The translations under genes and the position numbers were made by a program. This document shows positions 1-7,639 of a DNA stretch of 64,000 bases, in pieces. The stretch is from Candidatus Onthomonas avicola. GTDB taxonomy: Bacteria > Bacillota > Clostridia > Oscillospirales > Oscillospiraceae. The stretch is taken from the NCBI GenBank assembly GCA_018710845.1, contig DVJB01000039.1:1-64000 (forward strand). The letters run 5' to 3'. Numbering within the stretch: position 1 is the first letter of the stretch; every line of letters begins with the position of its first letter. The notes beneath the pieces were generated by a model that saw nothing but the letters and a program-made list of their open reading frames with translations, was not told the DNA's origin and did not search any database.

Positions 1-256
<256 letters not shown>

Positions 257-496
257 TCAGCCCTCGCTCTCCGGCACAAACGGCTCCCCGACCGGCTCGC
301 CGTCCGGCCCCTTGGAGAGCTTGAGCACCTTCTGCTCGGCGTTATCCAGCAGCCGGGTGCAGCCCGCGATCAGCTTCGTCCCCTCTTCAAAGAGCGCGAT
401 GGACTGCTCCAGCGGCGCCTGGCCCTGCTCGAGCTGGGAGACGATAGCCTCCAGCCGTGCCATGGACTCTTCAAAACTCATCTTTTTGGGCGGCAT
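257..496 (-). CDS. xseB: Exodeoxyribonuclease VII small subunit
   Basis: The 79-residue protein has the family's helical hairpin core (SFEESMARLEAIVSQLEQG) and the typical LEQSIALFEEG segment, at normal family length. XseB binds XseA to form exonuclease VII, which degrades single-stranded DNA from both ends into oligonucleotides. It lies 40 bases downstream of xseA and directly upstream of ispA, so it is part of the nusB-xseAB-ispA operon. Confidence 0.95.
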   Translation of the reverse strand: MPPKKMSFEESMARLEAIVSQLEQGQAPLEQSIALFEEGTKLIAGCTRLLDNAEQKVLKLSKGPDGEPVGEPFVPESEG

Positions 497-536
497 AGTC
501 TCGTTCCTTTCTGTACATTTCCCGGGAAATCGGCGC

Positions 537-1775
537 TCACTTTGGCCGATTCCGGGCGGTCTGTCCTGTCTTTTGCAGACCCATCACGGTGCAGTCCAGC
601 GTCCCGTCAGTCAGGCGCAGGGAGATGGGCTGCCCCGCGCGCACCTGGCTGACGGAGGAGACAACATGTCCCCCCTCATCCCGGGCGAGAGCGTAGCCCC
701 GGCCGAGCACCTTGAGGGGGCTGAGCGCGTCGAGGGAGGCGGCCAGGGCGGCGAGCGCACCACGCCGGGTCTGTAGTTCAGACTGCATCTGGCCGGCCAG
801 CCGGCTCTGCTGCCAGTCGAGCAGGACGCGCTTGTCCCGGAGGGAGGCCAGCGGATCAGTGAGCGCGCGGCTAGCGGCACAGCGGTCCAGCCGCCCTCTC
901 TCCTCCTCCAGGCGGGCAGTCATCGCCCGGCGCATCCGCGCGGCCTGACGCCCCAGCTGGCCGGCGAGTTCACGACGGTCCGGGACCGCCAGTTCGGCCG
1001 CGTTGGAGGGGGTCGCGGCGCGCACATCCGCTACGAAATCCGCGATGGTCACGTCCGGCTCATGGCCGACGGCGGAGATCACCGGCAGCTCGGAGCGGTA
1101 GATCGCCCGGGCGAGGTTCTCGTCGTTGAAAGCCCAGAGATCCTCCATCGAGCCGCCGCCCCGGCCGATGATGATGAGGTCGGCCAGACGGTGACGGTTG
1201 GCGTAGTTCAGTGCGCCCGCCAGTTCCGCGGGCGCCTGCGCCCCCTGGACGCGCACCGGCAGCAGCAGCACCTCGGCCGCCGGCCAGCGCGCTTTGAGAA
1301 TGCGGATCATATCGTGCACCGCCGCGCCGGCAGAGGAGGTGATGAGCGCGATCCGCTCCGGGTAGGGCGGCAGCGGCTTTTTATGAGCCGGGTCAAACAG
1401 CCCCTCCTGCTGCAATTTGGCCTTGAGCTGCTCAAAGGCGACGTAGAGCTCTCCGATTCCATCCGGAATCAGGCCGTCGGTGTAGAGCTGATACTGTCCG
1501 TCGCGCGGGAAGACGGTGATGCGCCCGCGGACGATCACCTTCATGCCGTTTTCCGGCCGGAAGCGCAGCCGCTGGGCGGAGGAGCGGAAGAGGACGCAGC
1601 GCAGCGCCCCCTCTCCGTCCTTCAGGGAAAAATAGTGGTGCCCGGATGGATAGCACTTGTAGTTGGAGATCTCTCCCCGGACGGCGACGGCAGAGAGGAG
1701 CCGGTCCCCGTCCAGTTTGGCTTTCAGGTACTGGTTGACCTGGGTGACGGTGAGGATATTCCGGTCCGGCTGCAT
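537..1775 (-). CDS. xseA: Exodeoxyribonuclease VII large subunit
   Basis: 412 residues. An N-terminal OB-fold (about 7-100; begins with LTVTQVNQYLKAKLD and contains VRGEISNYKCYPSGHHYFSLKD) binds single-stranded DNA. The catalytic region follows, with the conserved ITSSAGAAVHDM and GRGGGSMEDLWAFNDE segments and SAVGHEPDVTIADFVAD around residue 240. The C-terminal coiled-coil region would bind XseB. It starts 3 bases after the stop of the upstream TsaD-like gene, which implies operon transcription. Confidence 0.96.
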   Translation of the reverse strand: MQPDRNILTVTQVNQYLKAKLDGDRLLSAVAVRGEISNYKCYPSGHHYFSLKDGEGALRCVLFRSSAQRLRFRPENGMKVIVRGRITVFPRDGQYQLYTDGLIPDGIGELYVAFEQLKAKLQQEGLFDPAHKKPLPPYPERIALITSSAGAAVHDMIRILKARWPAAEVLLLPVRVQGAQAPAELAGALNYANRHRLADLIIIGRGGGSMEDLWAFNDENLARAIYRSELPVISAVGHEPDVTIADFVADVRAATPSNAAELAVPDRRELAGQLGRQAARMRRAMTARLEEERGRLDRCAASRALTDPLASLRDKRVLLDWQQSRLAGQMQSELQTRRGALAALAASLDALSPLKVLGRGYALARDEGGHVVSSVSQVRAGQPISLRLTDGTLDCTVMGLQKTGQTARNRPK

Positions 1776-1778
1776 CGC

Positions 1779-2714
1779 TCAGTCCCCCTGTCCCAACTGG
1801 CGCAGGGTGAGCACCGCCGTGCCCATCGCGTTGTCCGTGCTGTAGGCGCCGTCGGCAAAGACGGCCCCCTCTCCCTCCAGCGCCCGGCGCAGCAGGGTGT
1901 TGGAGGCCACGCCGCCGGAGCAGAGCACCGGCAGGCCGGGATACTGCCGCCGGGCGGCCCGCGTCGCGCGGACCACCGCTGAGGCGACCGTCAGCAGGGT
2001 AAAACGCGCCACGTCCGAGGGCAGGGCGTGCGCGGCGACGCGGTCGCGCACCTGGTTTTCCACCCCGGACAGAGAGAATTCCAGTCCCTGCAGGCGGACG
2101 CGAAAGGCGTCTTTGCGCTCGGAGAACTGGGAGAGCCTGTCCAGCGCCTTGCCGGACGGGAAGGGCACCTTGAGCATCTGACCGGTCCGGTCAATCAGCT
2201 GGCCGGCAGAGAGGTCGGTGGTGCCGCCGATGCGGGCACAGTGGACGTTCCGCCCCTCCGGCACGGCCAGCAGCAGCTCGGTCGTGCCGCCGGAGAGATG
2301 CCAGGCGAGCATCGGCCGGTCGAGCAGGTCGAGCCGGCCAGCAGACCAGCAGACGGCGGCCACATGGCCCTGCTGGTGGGAAAAGCGGTAGAACGGGACC
2401 CCCAGCACGGCGGCCAGCGACTCGCCCAGCGAGGCTCCGGGGAGAAAGCAGGGCATATAAGACCCCTCCGCCTCGCGCGGGCGGGTGCTCGCGCCGACGG
2501 CGGACAGTCCCCGCAGCATCCCCTGCGCCTCCAGCTCCCGCAGCCGTTCGGGCAGGGCCTTGACATGCTGGAAGAGGGCCTCGCTCTGGCGCAGGCCGAG
2601 CGCCCCCTCCCGCACCTCCAGGAGTTTGGAGGCGTTGAGCCCCGTCCCGTCCGCGCGGCAGACGGCGGCGGAGGTGGTATAGTTGCTCGTGTCCAGGCCG
2701 AGGGCCGCGGTCAT
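1779..2714 (-). CDS. TsaD/Kae1-like (peptidase M22 family) protein, probable TsaD paralogue
   Basis: 311 residues with the ASKHA fold of TsaD/Kae1: GLDTSNYTTSAAV at the N terminus, a metal-binding H-x3-H motif (HQQGH, residues 113-117), SGGTTELL near 165 and SGGVASNTLLR near the C terminus. True TsaD makes the threonylcarbamoyl group of tRNA t6A37 and usually reads HxEGH. Here the sequence is HQQGH and the protein is shorter, so I read it as the clostridial TsaD paralogue often found beside xseA rather than TsaD itself. Its start overlaps the nusB stop as ATGA. The function of this paralogue is not known to me. Confidence 0.75.
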   Translation of the reverse strand: MTAALGLDTSNYTTSAAVCRADGTGLNASKLLEVREGALGLRQSEALFQHVKALPERLRELEAQGMLRGLSAVGASTRPREAEGSYMPCFLPGASLGESLAAVLGVPFYRFSHQQGHVAAVCWSAGRLDLLDRPMLAWHLSGGTTELLLAVPEGRNVHCARIGGTTDLSAGQLIDRTGQMLKVPFPSGKALDRLSQFSERKDAFRVRLQGLEFSLSGVENQVRDRVAAHALPSDVARFTLLTVASAVVRATRAARRQYPGLPVLCSGGVASNTLLRRALEGEGAVFADGAYSTDNAMGTAVLTLRQLGQGD

Positions 2715-3172
2715 GACTGTTCCTCCTCCGGCAGCTCCCCGCGCAGGAAGGAGCCGAGAATGCCGTTGATAAAGCCGACCACCTTCTCGTCCTCATAGCG
2801 CTTGGCGATATTGACCGCCTCGTTGATGGCGGTGCGGTTGGGGATCTCCGGCATATAGAGCATCTCGTACATGGCAACGCGCATGATCGCGGTGGCCACC
2901 CGCGGCATGCGGGAAAACTGCCAGCCGATGGCGTATTTTTCGATGTACCCATCCAGCTCGGCGCCGTGTGCGCCCACGCCCTGTACCACCGCGCGCAGGT
3001 AGCGCTCGGCCGGCTCATCCGGATAGTCGCGATAGAGCGCGTCTTCCTGGCCCAGCGTGTCATACTGTTCCCGGTCCAGCGCACGAGAGAGCAGCGTCTC
3101 GGCGCTCTCATCGGTATAGCCCAGCTCATAGGCCAGGCGGACCGCCAGCTCACGGGCAGCGGTTCTTGTCAT
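2711..3172 (-). CDS. nusB: Transcription antitermination factor NusB
   Basis: 153 residues from the ATG at 3172, which has AGGGAGG about 8 bases upstream. The ORF track extends to 3268 but that extension would run through the promoter region. NusB-fold sequence is clear: ARELAVRLAYELGY at the N terminus and TAINEAVNIAKRYEDEKVVGFINGILG near the C terminus. NusB with NusE/S10 binds boxA RNA and supports rRNA antitermination. It is the first gene of the nusB/TsaD-like/xseA/xseB/ispA operon and overlaps the next gene by 4 bases. A promoter and a palindrome lie just upstream. Confidence 0.93.
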   Translation of the reverse strand: MTRTAARELAVRLAYELGYTDESAETLLSRALDREQYDTLGQEDALYRDYPDEPAERYLRAVVQGVGAHGAELDGYIEKYAIGWQFSRMPRVATAIMRVAMYEMLYMPEIPNRTAINEAVNIAKRYEDEKVVGFINGILGSFLRGELPEEEQS

Positions 3173-3221
3173 CTCCCGTTCCTCCCTGTCTCTCCGTTCA
3201 GGCCAGCGGTCTTTCGACACA

Positions 3222-3249
3222 ATGACCCAATATACAGTATTTAGGTCAT
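3222..3249. promoter_or_regulatory. Inverted repeat over the nusB promoter start region
   Basis: ATGACC and GGTCAT are perfect inverted arms separated by 16 bases, ending inside the nusB -10 hexamer. It could be an operator, for example for the divergent XRE regulator, or a hairpin at the very 5' end of the mRNA. The role is inferred only from position. Confidence 0.4.
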
Positions 3250-3276
3250 TATACACCAGCTTATGCAAAATGAAAA
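3248..3276 (-). promoter_or_regulatory. Probable SigmaA promoter of the nusB operon
   Basis: On the minus strand TTTTCA and a perfect TATAAT are separated by 17 bases. The predicted transcript start is about 70 bases upstream of the nusB ATG at 3172. Confidence 0.6.
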
Positions 3277-3326
3277 CCCTTTCCGAGAAAAAGTGGGGCG
3301 AAAAATGGGAGCTTGCCCTGTAGGGA

Positions 3327-3354
3327 TTGACAGCCGCGTTTTTTTCGATATTCT
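3327..3354 (+). promoter_or_regulatory. Probable SigmaA promoter of the XRE regulator gene
   Basis: TTGACA and TATTCT are separated by 16 bases, about 34 bases upstream of the TTG start of the HTH gene. It is divergent from the nusB promoter. Confidence 0.55.
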
Positions 3355-3387
3355 GATGATGACGCAGAAGAATAGGAGGAATATCCC

Positions 3388-3669
3388 TTGAATCGACGAA
3401 AACTACCCCTCGGCGACCGCAACCGGGTCGGCAAACGTGTCACGCAGGCGCGGCAGGCAAAGGGGATGCGGCAGACCGAACTGCTCGCCCGGCTGCAGGT
3501 ACAGGGCATCGAGATCAGCCTGCCCGCCTTGTCCCTTCTGGAAGGGCAAAAGCGCCCGGTCTCCGATCTGGAACTGGTCGCCCTCTCCGAGGCGCTGGGC
3601 GTGTCCGTTCTCTGGCTGCTCGGTCTCTCGGATTCTTCAGAGGATACGGAAGGCCCCAAAACAAAATAG
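3388..3669 (+). CDS. Small XRE-family helix-turn-helix regulator
   Basis: 93 residues. A Cro/CI-type helix-turn-helix covers about residues 13-75: GKRVTQARQAKGMRQTELLARL, then a recognition-helix region ISLPALSLLEGQKRPVSD, then LVALSEALGVSVLWLLGL. The start is TTG at 3388, supported by AGGAGG 7 bases upstream. There is no effector domain, so it is a stand-alone DNA-binding protein, probably dimeric. It has its own promoter and a strong terminator and is divergent from nusB, where Asp23-family genes sit in many related genomes. Its target is unknown; the palindrome in the nusB promoter is a candidate. Confidence 0.85.
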   Translation: MNRRKLPLGDRNRVGKRVTQARQAKGMRQTELLARLQVQGIEISLPALSLLEGQKRPVSDLELVALSEALGVSVLWLLGLSDSSEDTEGPKTK

Positions 3670-3713
3670 CGCGCTCCCGCACGAAACGCCTGTGCGGAAG
3701 CGCGCTGTTTTTT
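3668..3713 (+). terminator. Intrinsic terminator after the XRE gene
   Basis: The stem AGCGCGC..CCGCAC / GTGCGG..GCGCGCT is followed by six T residues on the plus strand. It begins within the last codon and also separates this gene from the convergent end of spoIIIAH. Confidence 0.85.
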
Positions 3714-3717
3714 GTCG

Positions 3718-4365
3718 TTACTGTGCCAGCACCACCTTGACCGCGCTGGCGGCGACATCCGTCTCGCCCAGGACGATGTCGGTGATTTTGGCCACGTCCT
3801 CTGCCTCCAGCGTGCCGCTGGCGGTGGAGACGACGACGCTGACGCTGTTCTCCCCGATAAAGGCCACACAGTCGGAGTAGCCCTTTGCGGTGACCAGATT
3901 CTCAATCTGAGACTCAGCAAGGGTGGCGTTGGCCATGGCGGTGATACTCTCCGAGGCGGCATTCACCGCCGTCTCATCCGCATCGCCGCTCTCCACAGTG
4001 TCCTGCAAGATGGCGAGCGCCTCCGCGCGGGCCTCCTCCCGGTTCAGACGGGCCGTGGCAAAGTAGCCGCCGGCGGTCTCTTCCTCCTGTCCGGTGACGG
4101 CGGCCGCCTCAGCGCTCTCCTCCGACTCCCAGGTATCCAGGACGACATCCTCCGTCACCTCCTCCGCGCCGCTCGAGCCGTCGGAGTTGACCAGGGCCGC
4201 CTCACCCAGCGTCTTATTGGCCTCTGTGCTCTCCGAGGAGGTAGTGACCGCCTCGGCGCCGTTGACGGCGGACTCCTCCTGCCCGTAGGACCAGTTGAGG
4301 TAGACCGCCACACAGACAAAGAGCACAATGGCCGCTACCACCGCATTCCGCTTCCACAATTTCAT
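3718..4365 (-). CDS. spoIIIAH: Stage III sporulation protein AH (SpoIIIAH)
   Basis: 215 residues with one N-terminal membrane segment (about 8-26, AVVAAIVLFVCVAVYLNW), an acidic low-complexity linker and a C-terminal ring-building (YscJ/FliF-like) domain that includes the ATARLNREEARAEALAILQ segment. SpoIIIAH in the mother cell membrane binds SpoIIQ from the forespore to form the feeding channel. It is the last gene of the spoIIIA operon and overlaps spoIIIAG as ATGA, with AGGAGG upstream of its ATG. The linker is rich in Glu, Ser and Ala. Confidence 0.93.
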   Translation of the reverse strand: MKLWKRNAVVAAIVLFVCVAVYLNWSYGQEESAVNGAEAVTTSSESTEANKTLGEAALVNSDGSSGAEEVTEDVVLDTWESEESAEAAAVTGQEEETAGGYFATARLNREEARAEALAILQDTVESGDADETAVNAASESITAMANATLAESQIENLVTAKGYSDCVAFIGENSVSVVVSTASGTLEAEDVAKITDIVLGETDVAASAVKVVLAQ

Positions 4366-4874
4366 TCCTGACTGCCTCCTGTCCTTTCACAGATGGATAT
4401 TTGGTTTGCATTCAGTCCGGTGAGGGCCTGCACTGCCTGCAATACCTGCAACTGGATTTGGGAATCGCCGCCGCCGTCGCAGACGACGAGCGCGCCGCGG
4501 TATTCCGGATACAGCTCCTGCACGCTCACCGCCTCCTCGCGGCTGGAGCCGGCGGAGACGACGACGGTCGCGCTCTCCTCTCCGTTCTGGTCGGTGGCCA
4601 AGATCTGGCGCGCGCTGCTGCGCAGCGTGAGGACAACCTCGGCCTGACCTACCCCTTCGATCTGGGAGAGCGTCTCTGCCAGGCGTCTCTCGAGCGCCTC
4701 CGTCTGAGCAGTCCAGTCCACGGTCTGCACCGCAGCCTCCTCCCCCGCCGTCTCCCCGCCGTCTCCGCCGGACGGCCAGAGCAGCAGGCCCAGGCCGACC
4801 GCCAGCACCAGCAGCACATATTGATAGCGTTTGAGCAGTTCCCCCAGCCGCTTGCCATCCCACGGAAGCTTCAA
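4362..4874 (-). CDS. spoIIIAG: Stage III sporulation protein AG (SpoIIIAG)
   Basis: 170 residues. A single membrane helix (YVLLVLAVGLGLLLWP, about 19-34) precedes a domain with LAETLSQIEGVGQAEVVLTL and a C-terminal ring-building motif region (YPEYRGALVVCDGGGDSQIQ). SpoIIIAG forms the large ring of the SpoIIIA-SpoIIQ complex. The start is a TTG at 4874 preceded by GGAGAGGAGGGGG. It sits between spoIIIAF (61-base gap) and spoIIIAH (4-base overlap). Confidence 0.93.
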   Translation of the reverse strand: MKLPWDGKRLGELLKRYQYVLLVLAVGLGLLLWPSGGDGGETAGEEAAVQTVDWTAQTEALERRLAETLSQIEGVGQAEVVLTLRSSARQILATDQNGEESATVVVSAGSSREEAVSVQELYPEYRGALVVCDGGGDSQIQLQVLQAVQALTGLNANQISICERTGGSQE

Positions 4875-4935
4875 TGTCCCCCTCCTCTCCCCTGATGGAA
4901 AACGCCGCCGTGCCGGAGCGCGTATCCGGATCGCC

Positions 4936-5415
4936 TCAGCGCTCCTGATAGACGACCTGCTCCGGCTCCAGCCCCAAGTCCTCGCAAAATACCTGGGTGA
5001 GCGTCTCCCGCTCGCCCGGCGTCAGGTCACCGGTGACAGTGACCTGCGCCGGCACGGGGGCATCCCCCGACCAGTCCCAGGTCACCTCCGCCCGGCAGTC
5101 GAGCGCAAGCTCGGCCGTCTTGTCCTGAATATATGCGTCCGTGCCCTGTGCTATGATGGATTCGGTGAGCTGCTCCTGGGTCTCCACAAGGGCCTGGCCG
5201 GTCTCTTCCAGCTCGGCAGTATAGCCGGCCAAAATATCCCGCAGCGCCCCGTAGTCAAAGCCCAGCACCGGCCGGACCACCGCCAGAAAGAGCAGCAGTC
5301 CACCCAGCAGCCTGCCCACCGAGCGGACCGGTCCGTCCGGCATCATCGCCAGCGCCACCGCCGTGAGCAATGAGGCCGCCAGCACGCCCAGCAGCCAGTC
5401 GCGCAGCACCTCCAT
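4936..5415 (-). CDS. spoIIIAF: Stage III sporulation protein AF (SpoIIIAF)
   Basis: 159 residues with two N-terminal membrane helices (LLGVLAASLLTAVALAMM and LLGGLLLFLAVVRPVLGF) and a soluble C-terminal ring-building domain (VTWDWSGDAPVPAQVTVTGDL). It is part of the mother-cell SpoIIIA complex needed for late SigmaG activity in the forespore. It begins one base after the spoIIIAE stop. Length and topology match the family. Confidence 0.9.
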   Translation of the reverse strand: MEVLRDWLLGVLAASLLTAVALAMMPDGPVRSVGRLLGGLLLFLAVVRPVLGFDYGALRDILAGYTAELEETGQALVETQEQLTESIIAQGTDAYIQDKTAELALDCRAEVTWDWSGDAPVPAQVTVTGDLTPGERETLTQVFCEDLGLEPEQVVYQER

Positions 5416-5416
5416 C

Positions 5417-6511
5417 TCAGCTCACCGCCACCGCGACGGTGGTGATGATGGCGATCAGGGCCAACAGGGCACAGGCGCCCACCATGCCCAGCATCAGCCC
5501 GAAGGCCCCGCCGATGTCTCCGATCAGGCCGGACAGGCGGCTCTGGGTCATGGCCGCCGTGAGGACGGCGGAGATCCGATACATTAAATACTGCACCCCC
5601 AACTGTAAAAACGGTACCAGGCAGAAGGCGAGCACCGCCAACGTGCCAAAGATCCCGATCGCGTTGCGCAGAATCCCCGCTCCAGCGAGCACCGACTCCG
5701 TCGCGTCGGAGAGGATCCCCCCCACCACCGGCACCATGCCGGAGATGGCAAACCGGGCCAGCTTGACCGCCGCGCGGTCCGCCGTCCCCGCGATCACGCC
5801 GCTGAGGCTGAGATAGGCGGTGAAAATCAGCAGGACCCACGTCAGCACGGTCTGGACTACCCAGCGGACAAACGCGGCGAGCGAGCGAAGGCCATCGTTG
5901 TCCGCGGCGACCGCCCCGGCACAGGCGGCTACATAGAGGTAGACCAGCGGGATAAGCACGCTCTGGATCAGGGACAGCAGGAGATTGGCGGCAAAGAGCG
6001 TCACCATCTGCCGGGCCGCCGCACCGGTCACCGACCCGCCGGCCGCCGCTGCCGCCGTCATGACCGGGATGAGCACACGGGTGAAGCCGGTCAGCTGTAT
6101 GACCGTCTCCCGCCCCAGCGACAGAAGGGAGTGGACATCCCCCACCGAGGCCGCCGTCACCGCCAGCACGCCCACCAGCTGTACCATCTGCGCCGCGCGC
6201 GGGGCGGCGCTCTCGCACAGCGCCTGCGCCAGGGAACAGAAGAGCGCAATGACCAAAATCAGTCCGGCACTCCGGGTTGCCTGGGCAACGATCTCCCGCA
6301 GGCGCTCCAGCGCACCGGAGAAGACGGAGGCAAGGCCGGACTCCAGATCAATCTCCGGGCTGAGCGGGATCTCCAGCACGTCCTCCGCCTGCTGCTCGAC
6401 GGCGGTGGTGTCTACGCTGTCCCAGACCTGCTCCTGTACCTCCGCCGCCGCCCGTGCCGGCAGCGCCAGCAGGGCCAGACACAACCCGGCCAGCAGCAGC
6501 CCCCGCCTCAC
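5417..6511 (-). CDS. spoIIIAE: Stage III sporulation protein AE (SpoIIIAE)
   Basis: 364 residues from a GTG at 6511 that overlaps the spoIIIAD stop as GTGA. The ORF-track start at 6907 is false and runs antiphase through spoIIIAD. An N-terminal signal sequence (LLLAGLCLALLALPARAAA) precedes several membrane helices. Conserved family stretches include SGMVPVVGGILSDATESVLAGAG. SpoIIIAE is the polytopic membrane protein of the SpoIIIA export-like apparatus. Confidence 0.93.
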   Translation of the reverse strand: MRRGLLLAGLCLALLALPARAAAEVQEQVWDSVDTTAVEQQAEDVLEIPLSPEIDLESGLASVFSGALERLREIVAQATRSAGLILVIALFCSLAQALCESAAPRAAQMVQLVGVLAVTAASVGDVHSLLSLGRETVIQLTGFTRVLIPVMTAAAAAGGSVTGAAARQMVTLFAANLLLSLIQSVLIPLVYLYVAACAGAVAADNDGLRSLAAFVRWVVQTVLTWVLLIFTAYLSLSGVIAGTADRAAVKLARFAISGMVPVVGGILSDATESVLAGAGILRNAIGIFGTLAVLAFCLVPFLQLGVQYLMYRISAVLTAAMTQSRLSGLIGDIGGAFGLMLGMVGACALLALIAIITTVAVAVS

Positions 6512-6900
6512 AGCAGCTCCTCCAGCAGCTCGAGCACGGCGCGCAGCAGCGGCGTGGCCACCACCAGCGCGGCAAGGCTCCCCCCCAGTTCGAGCAGCAG
6601 GGCGGCGCTGGACATTCCACCGTCCCGGCACAGCTGCGCAGCCAGGCGAACGAGGATGGCGATGCCCACCGTCCGGATGAGAGGGCTGAGCAACTCGTCC
6701 GTCAGCCCGGCGAGCTGGGCCAGCTCCTGCAACAGGGCAACTGCCTGCCCTAGGGCCTCCCGGCTGCGGTACAGGAGCAGCCCCGCCGTGACGATGGCCA
6801 GCACCAGCGCCAGCTCCGGCGTCTGCCGCCGGAGGGTGAGCGCGCACAGCGTGCCCGCCACGGCGATGGCGGCCAGCTGCCAGACAGCCGGACCGGTCAC
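6508..6900 (-). CDS. spoIIIAD: Stage III sporulation protein AD (SpoIIIAD)
   Basis: 130-residue membrane protein with about four hydrophobic helices. The family pattern is visible in ELALVLAIVTAGLLLY, IRTVGIAILVRLAAQLCRDGG and LELGGSLAALVVATPLL. It overlaps spoIIIAC upstream and spoIIIAE downstream by 4 bases each, so translation is tightly coupled. SpoIIIAC and SpoIIIAD are small membrane components of the mother-cell complex. Confidence 0.92.
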   Translation of the reverse strand: MTGPAVWQLAAIAVAGTLCALTLRRQTPELALVLAIVTAGLLLYRSREALGQAVALLQELAQLAGLTDELLSPLIRTVGIAILVRLAAQLCRDGGMSSAALLLELGGSLAALVVATPLLRAVLELLEELL

Positions 6901-7091
6901 AGCCCAAAGAGGTCCTCGACCAGCTGGAACAGGTCGCTGATCTGTTGGACCACCATCATCAGCACCACTACCAGGCCGGCAAGGGTGACCATGGTGGCCT
7001 GCTCCTCCCGCCCGGACCGGGCCAGCACCTGATTCAAAACAGAGACTAAGATTCCCACCGCGGCAATGCGGAAGATCAGATCGACATCCAT
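6897..7091 (-). CDS. spoIIIAC: Stage III sporulation protein AC (SpoIIIAC)
   Basis: 64 residues with two membrane helices. IFRIAAVGILVSVLNQVLARSGREEQA is the family's diagnostic N-terminal region. It has the usual family length and lies between spoIIIAB and spoIIIAD, overlapping the latter by 4 bases. Confidence 0.93.
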   Translation of the reverse strand: MDVDLIFRIAAVGILVSVLNQVLARSGREEQATMVTLAGLVVVLMMVVQQISDLFQLVEDLFGL

Positions 7092-7123
7092 TGAGGTACT
7101 CCTTTATCCTGTGTCCGCCATCC

Positions 7124-7639
7124 CTATCCGGGCATGATCAGCAGCACCAGCAGCAGTCCAACCGACAGTCCCAGAATCAACGAGAGCCGTCCCAGCCGGC
7201 GCTCCTCCTCCCGTGCGTCCTCCAGGCTGCCCTCCAGCGCGCGGCGCAGGCCGGAGAGCAGCCTGGCCTGTTCCTGTCCCTCATAGCGTCCCAGCACCGA
7301 CCCGACCCGCCGGAGCAGTGCGCGCTCTTCCTCCCGCAGGGGCAGGGTGCTCTCCCGCAACGCCTGGTCCCAAATCCGGGCAAAGGGGCGCTCGTTCAGA
7401 TGGTCAAGCCCGTCCAGACATCGGGCAAACAGCGGCGCGCAGCGGTCCTGCGCCTGTGCCAGCAGGGCCAGCAGGGCGGCGGTGTCCGTCTGACAGGCGT
7501 TCAGCTCCGCCGACATCCGGTCAATGGCGTGGACGGCGTCGGAAAGCGTCTGCCGCCGCTCCCGATACCAACTCCAACGGCGCCATCCCACCCAGCCGCA
7601 GGCGGCACAGACCATCAGCCCGCCGGCCAGGCGGATCAC
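7124..7639 (-). CDS. spoIIIAB: Stage III sporulation protein AB (SpoIIIAB)
   Basis: 171 residues from a GTG at 7639 overlapping the spoIIIAA stop as GTGA. The 488-residue ORF in the track is an artefact of an open antiphase frame upstream. The protein has an N-terminal membrane helix, an alpha-helical middle and a C-terminal membrane helix (LSLILGLSVGLLLVLLIM), the arrangement of type II secretion GspF-like SpoIIIAB. It probably works with the SpoIIIAA ATPase at the base of the channel. Confidence 0.9.
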   Translation of the reverse strand: MIRLAGGLMVCAACGWVGWRRWSWYRERRQTLSDAVHAIDRMSAELNACQTDTAALLALLAQAQDRCAPLFARCLDGLDHLNERPFARIWDQALRESTLPLREEERALLRRVGSVLGRYEGQEQARLLSGLRRALEGSLEDAREEERRLGRLSLILGLSVGLLLVLLIMPG

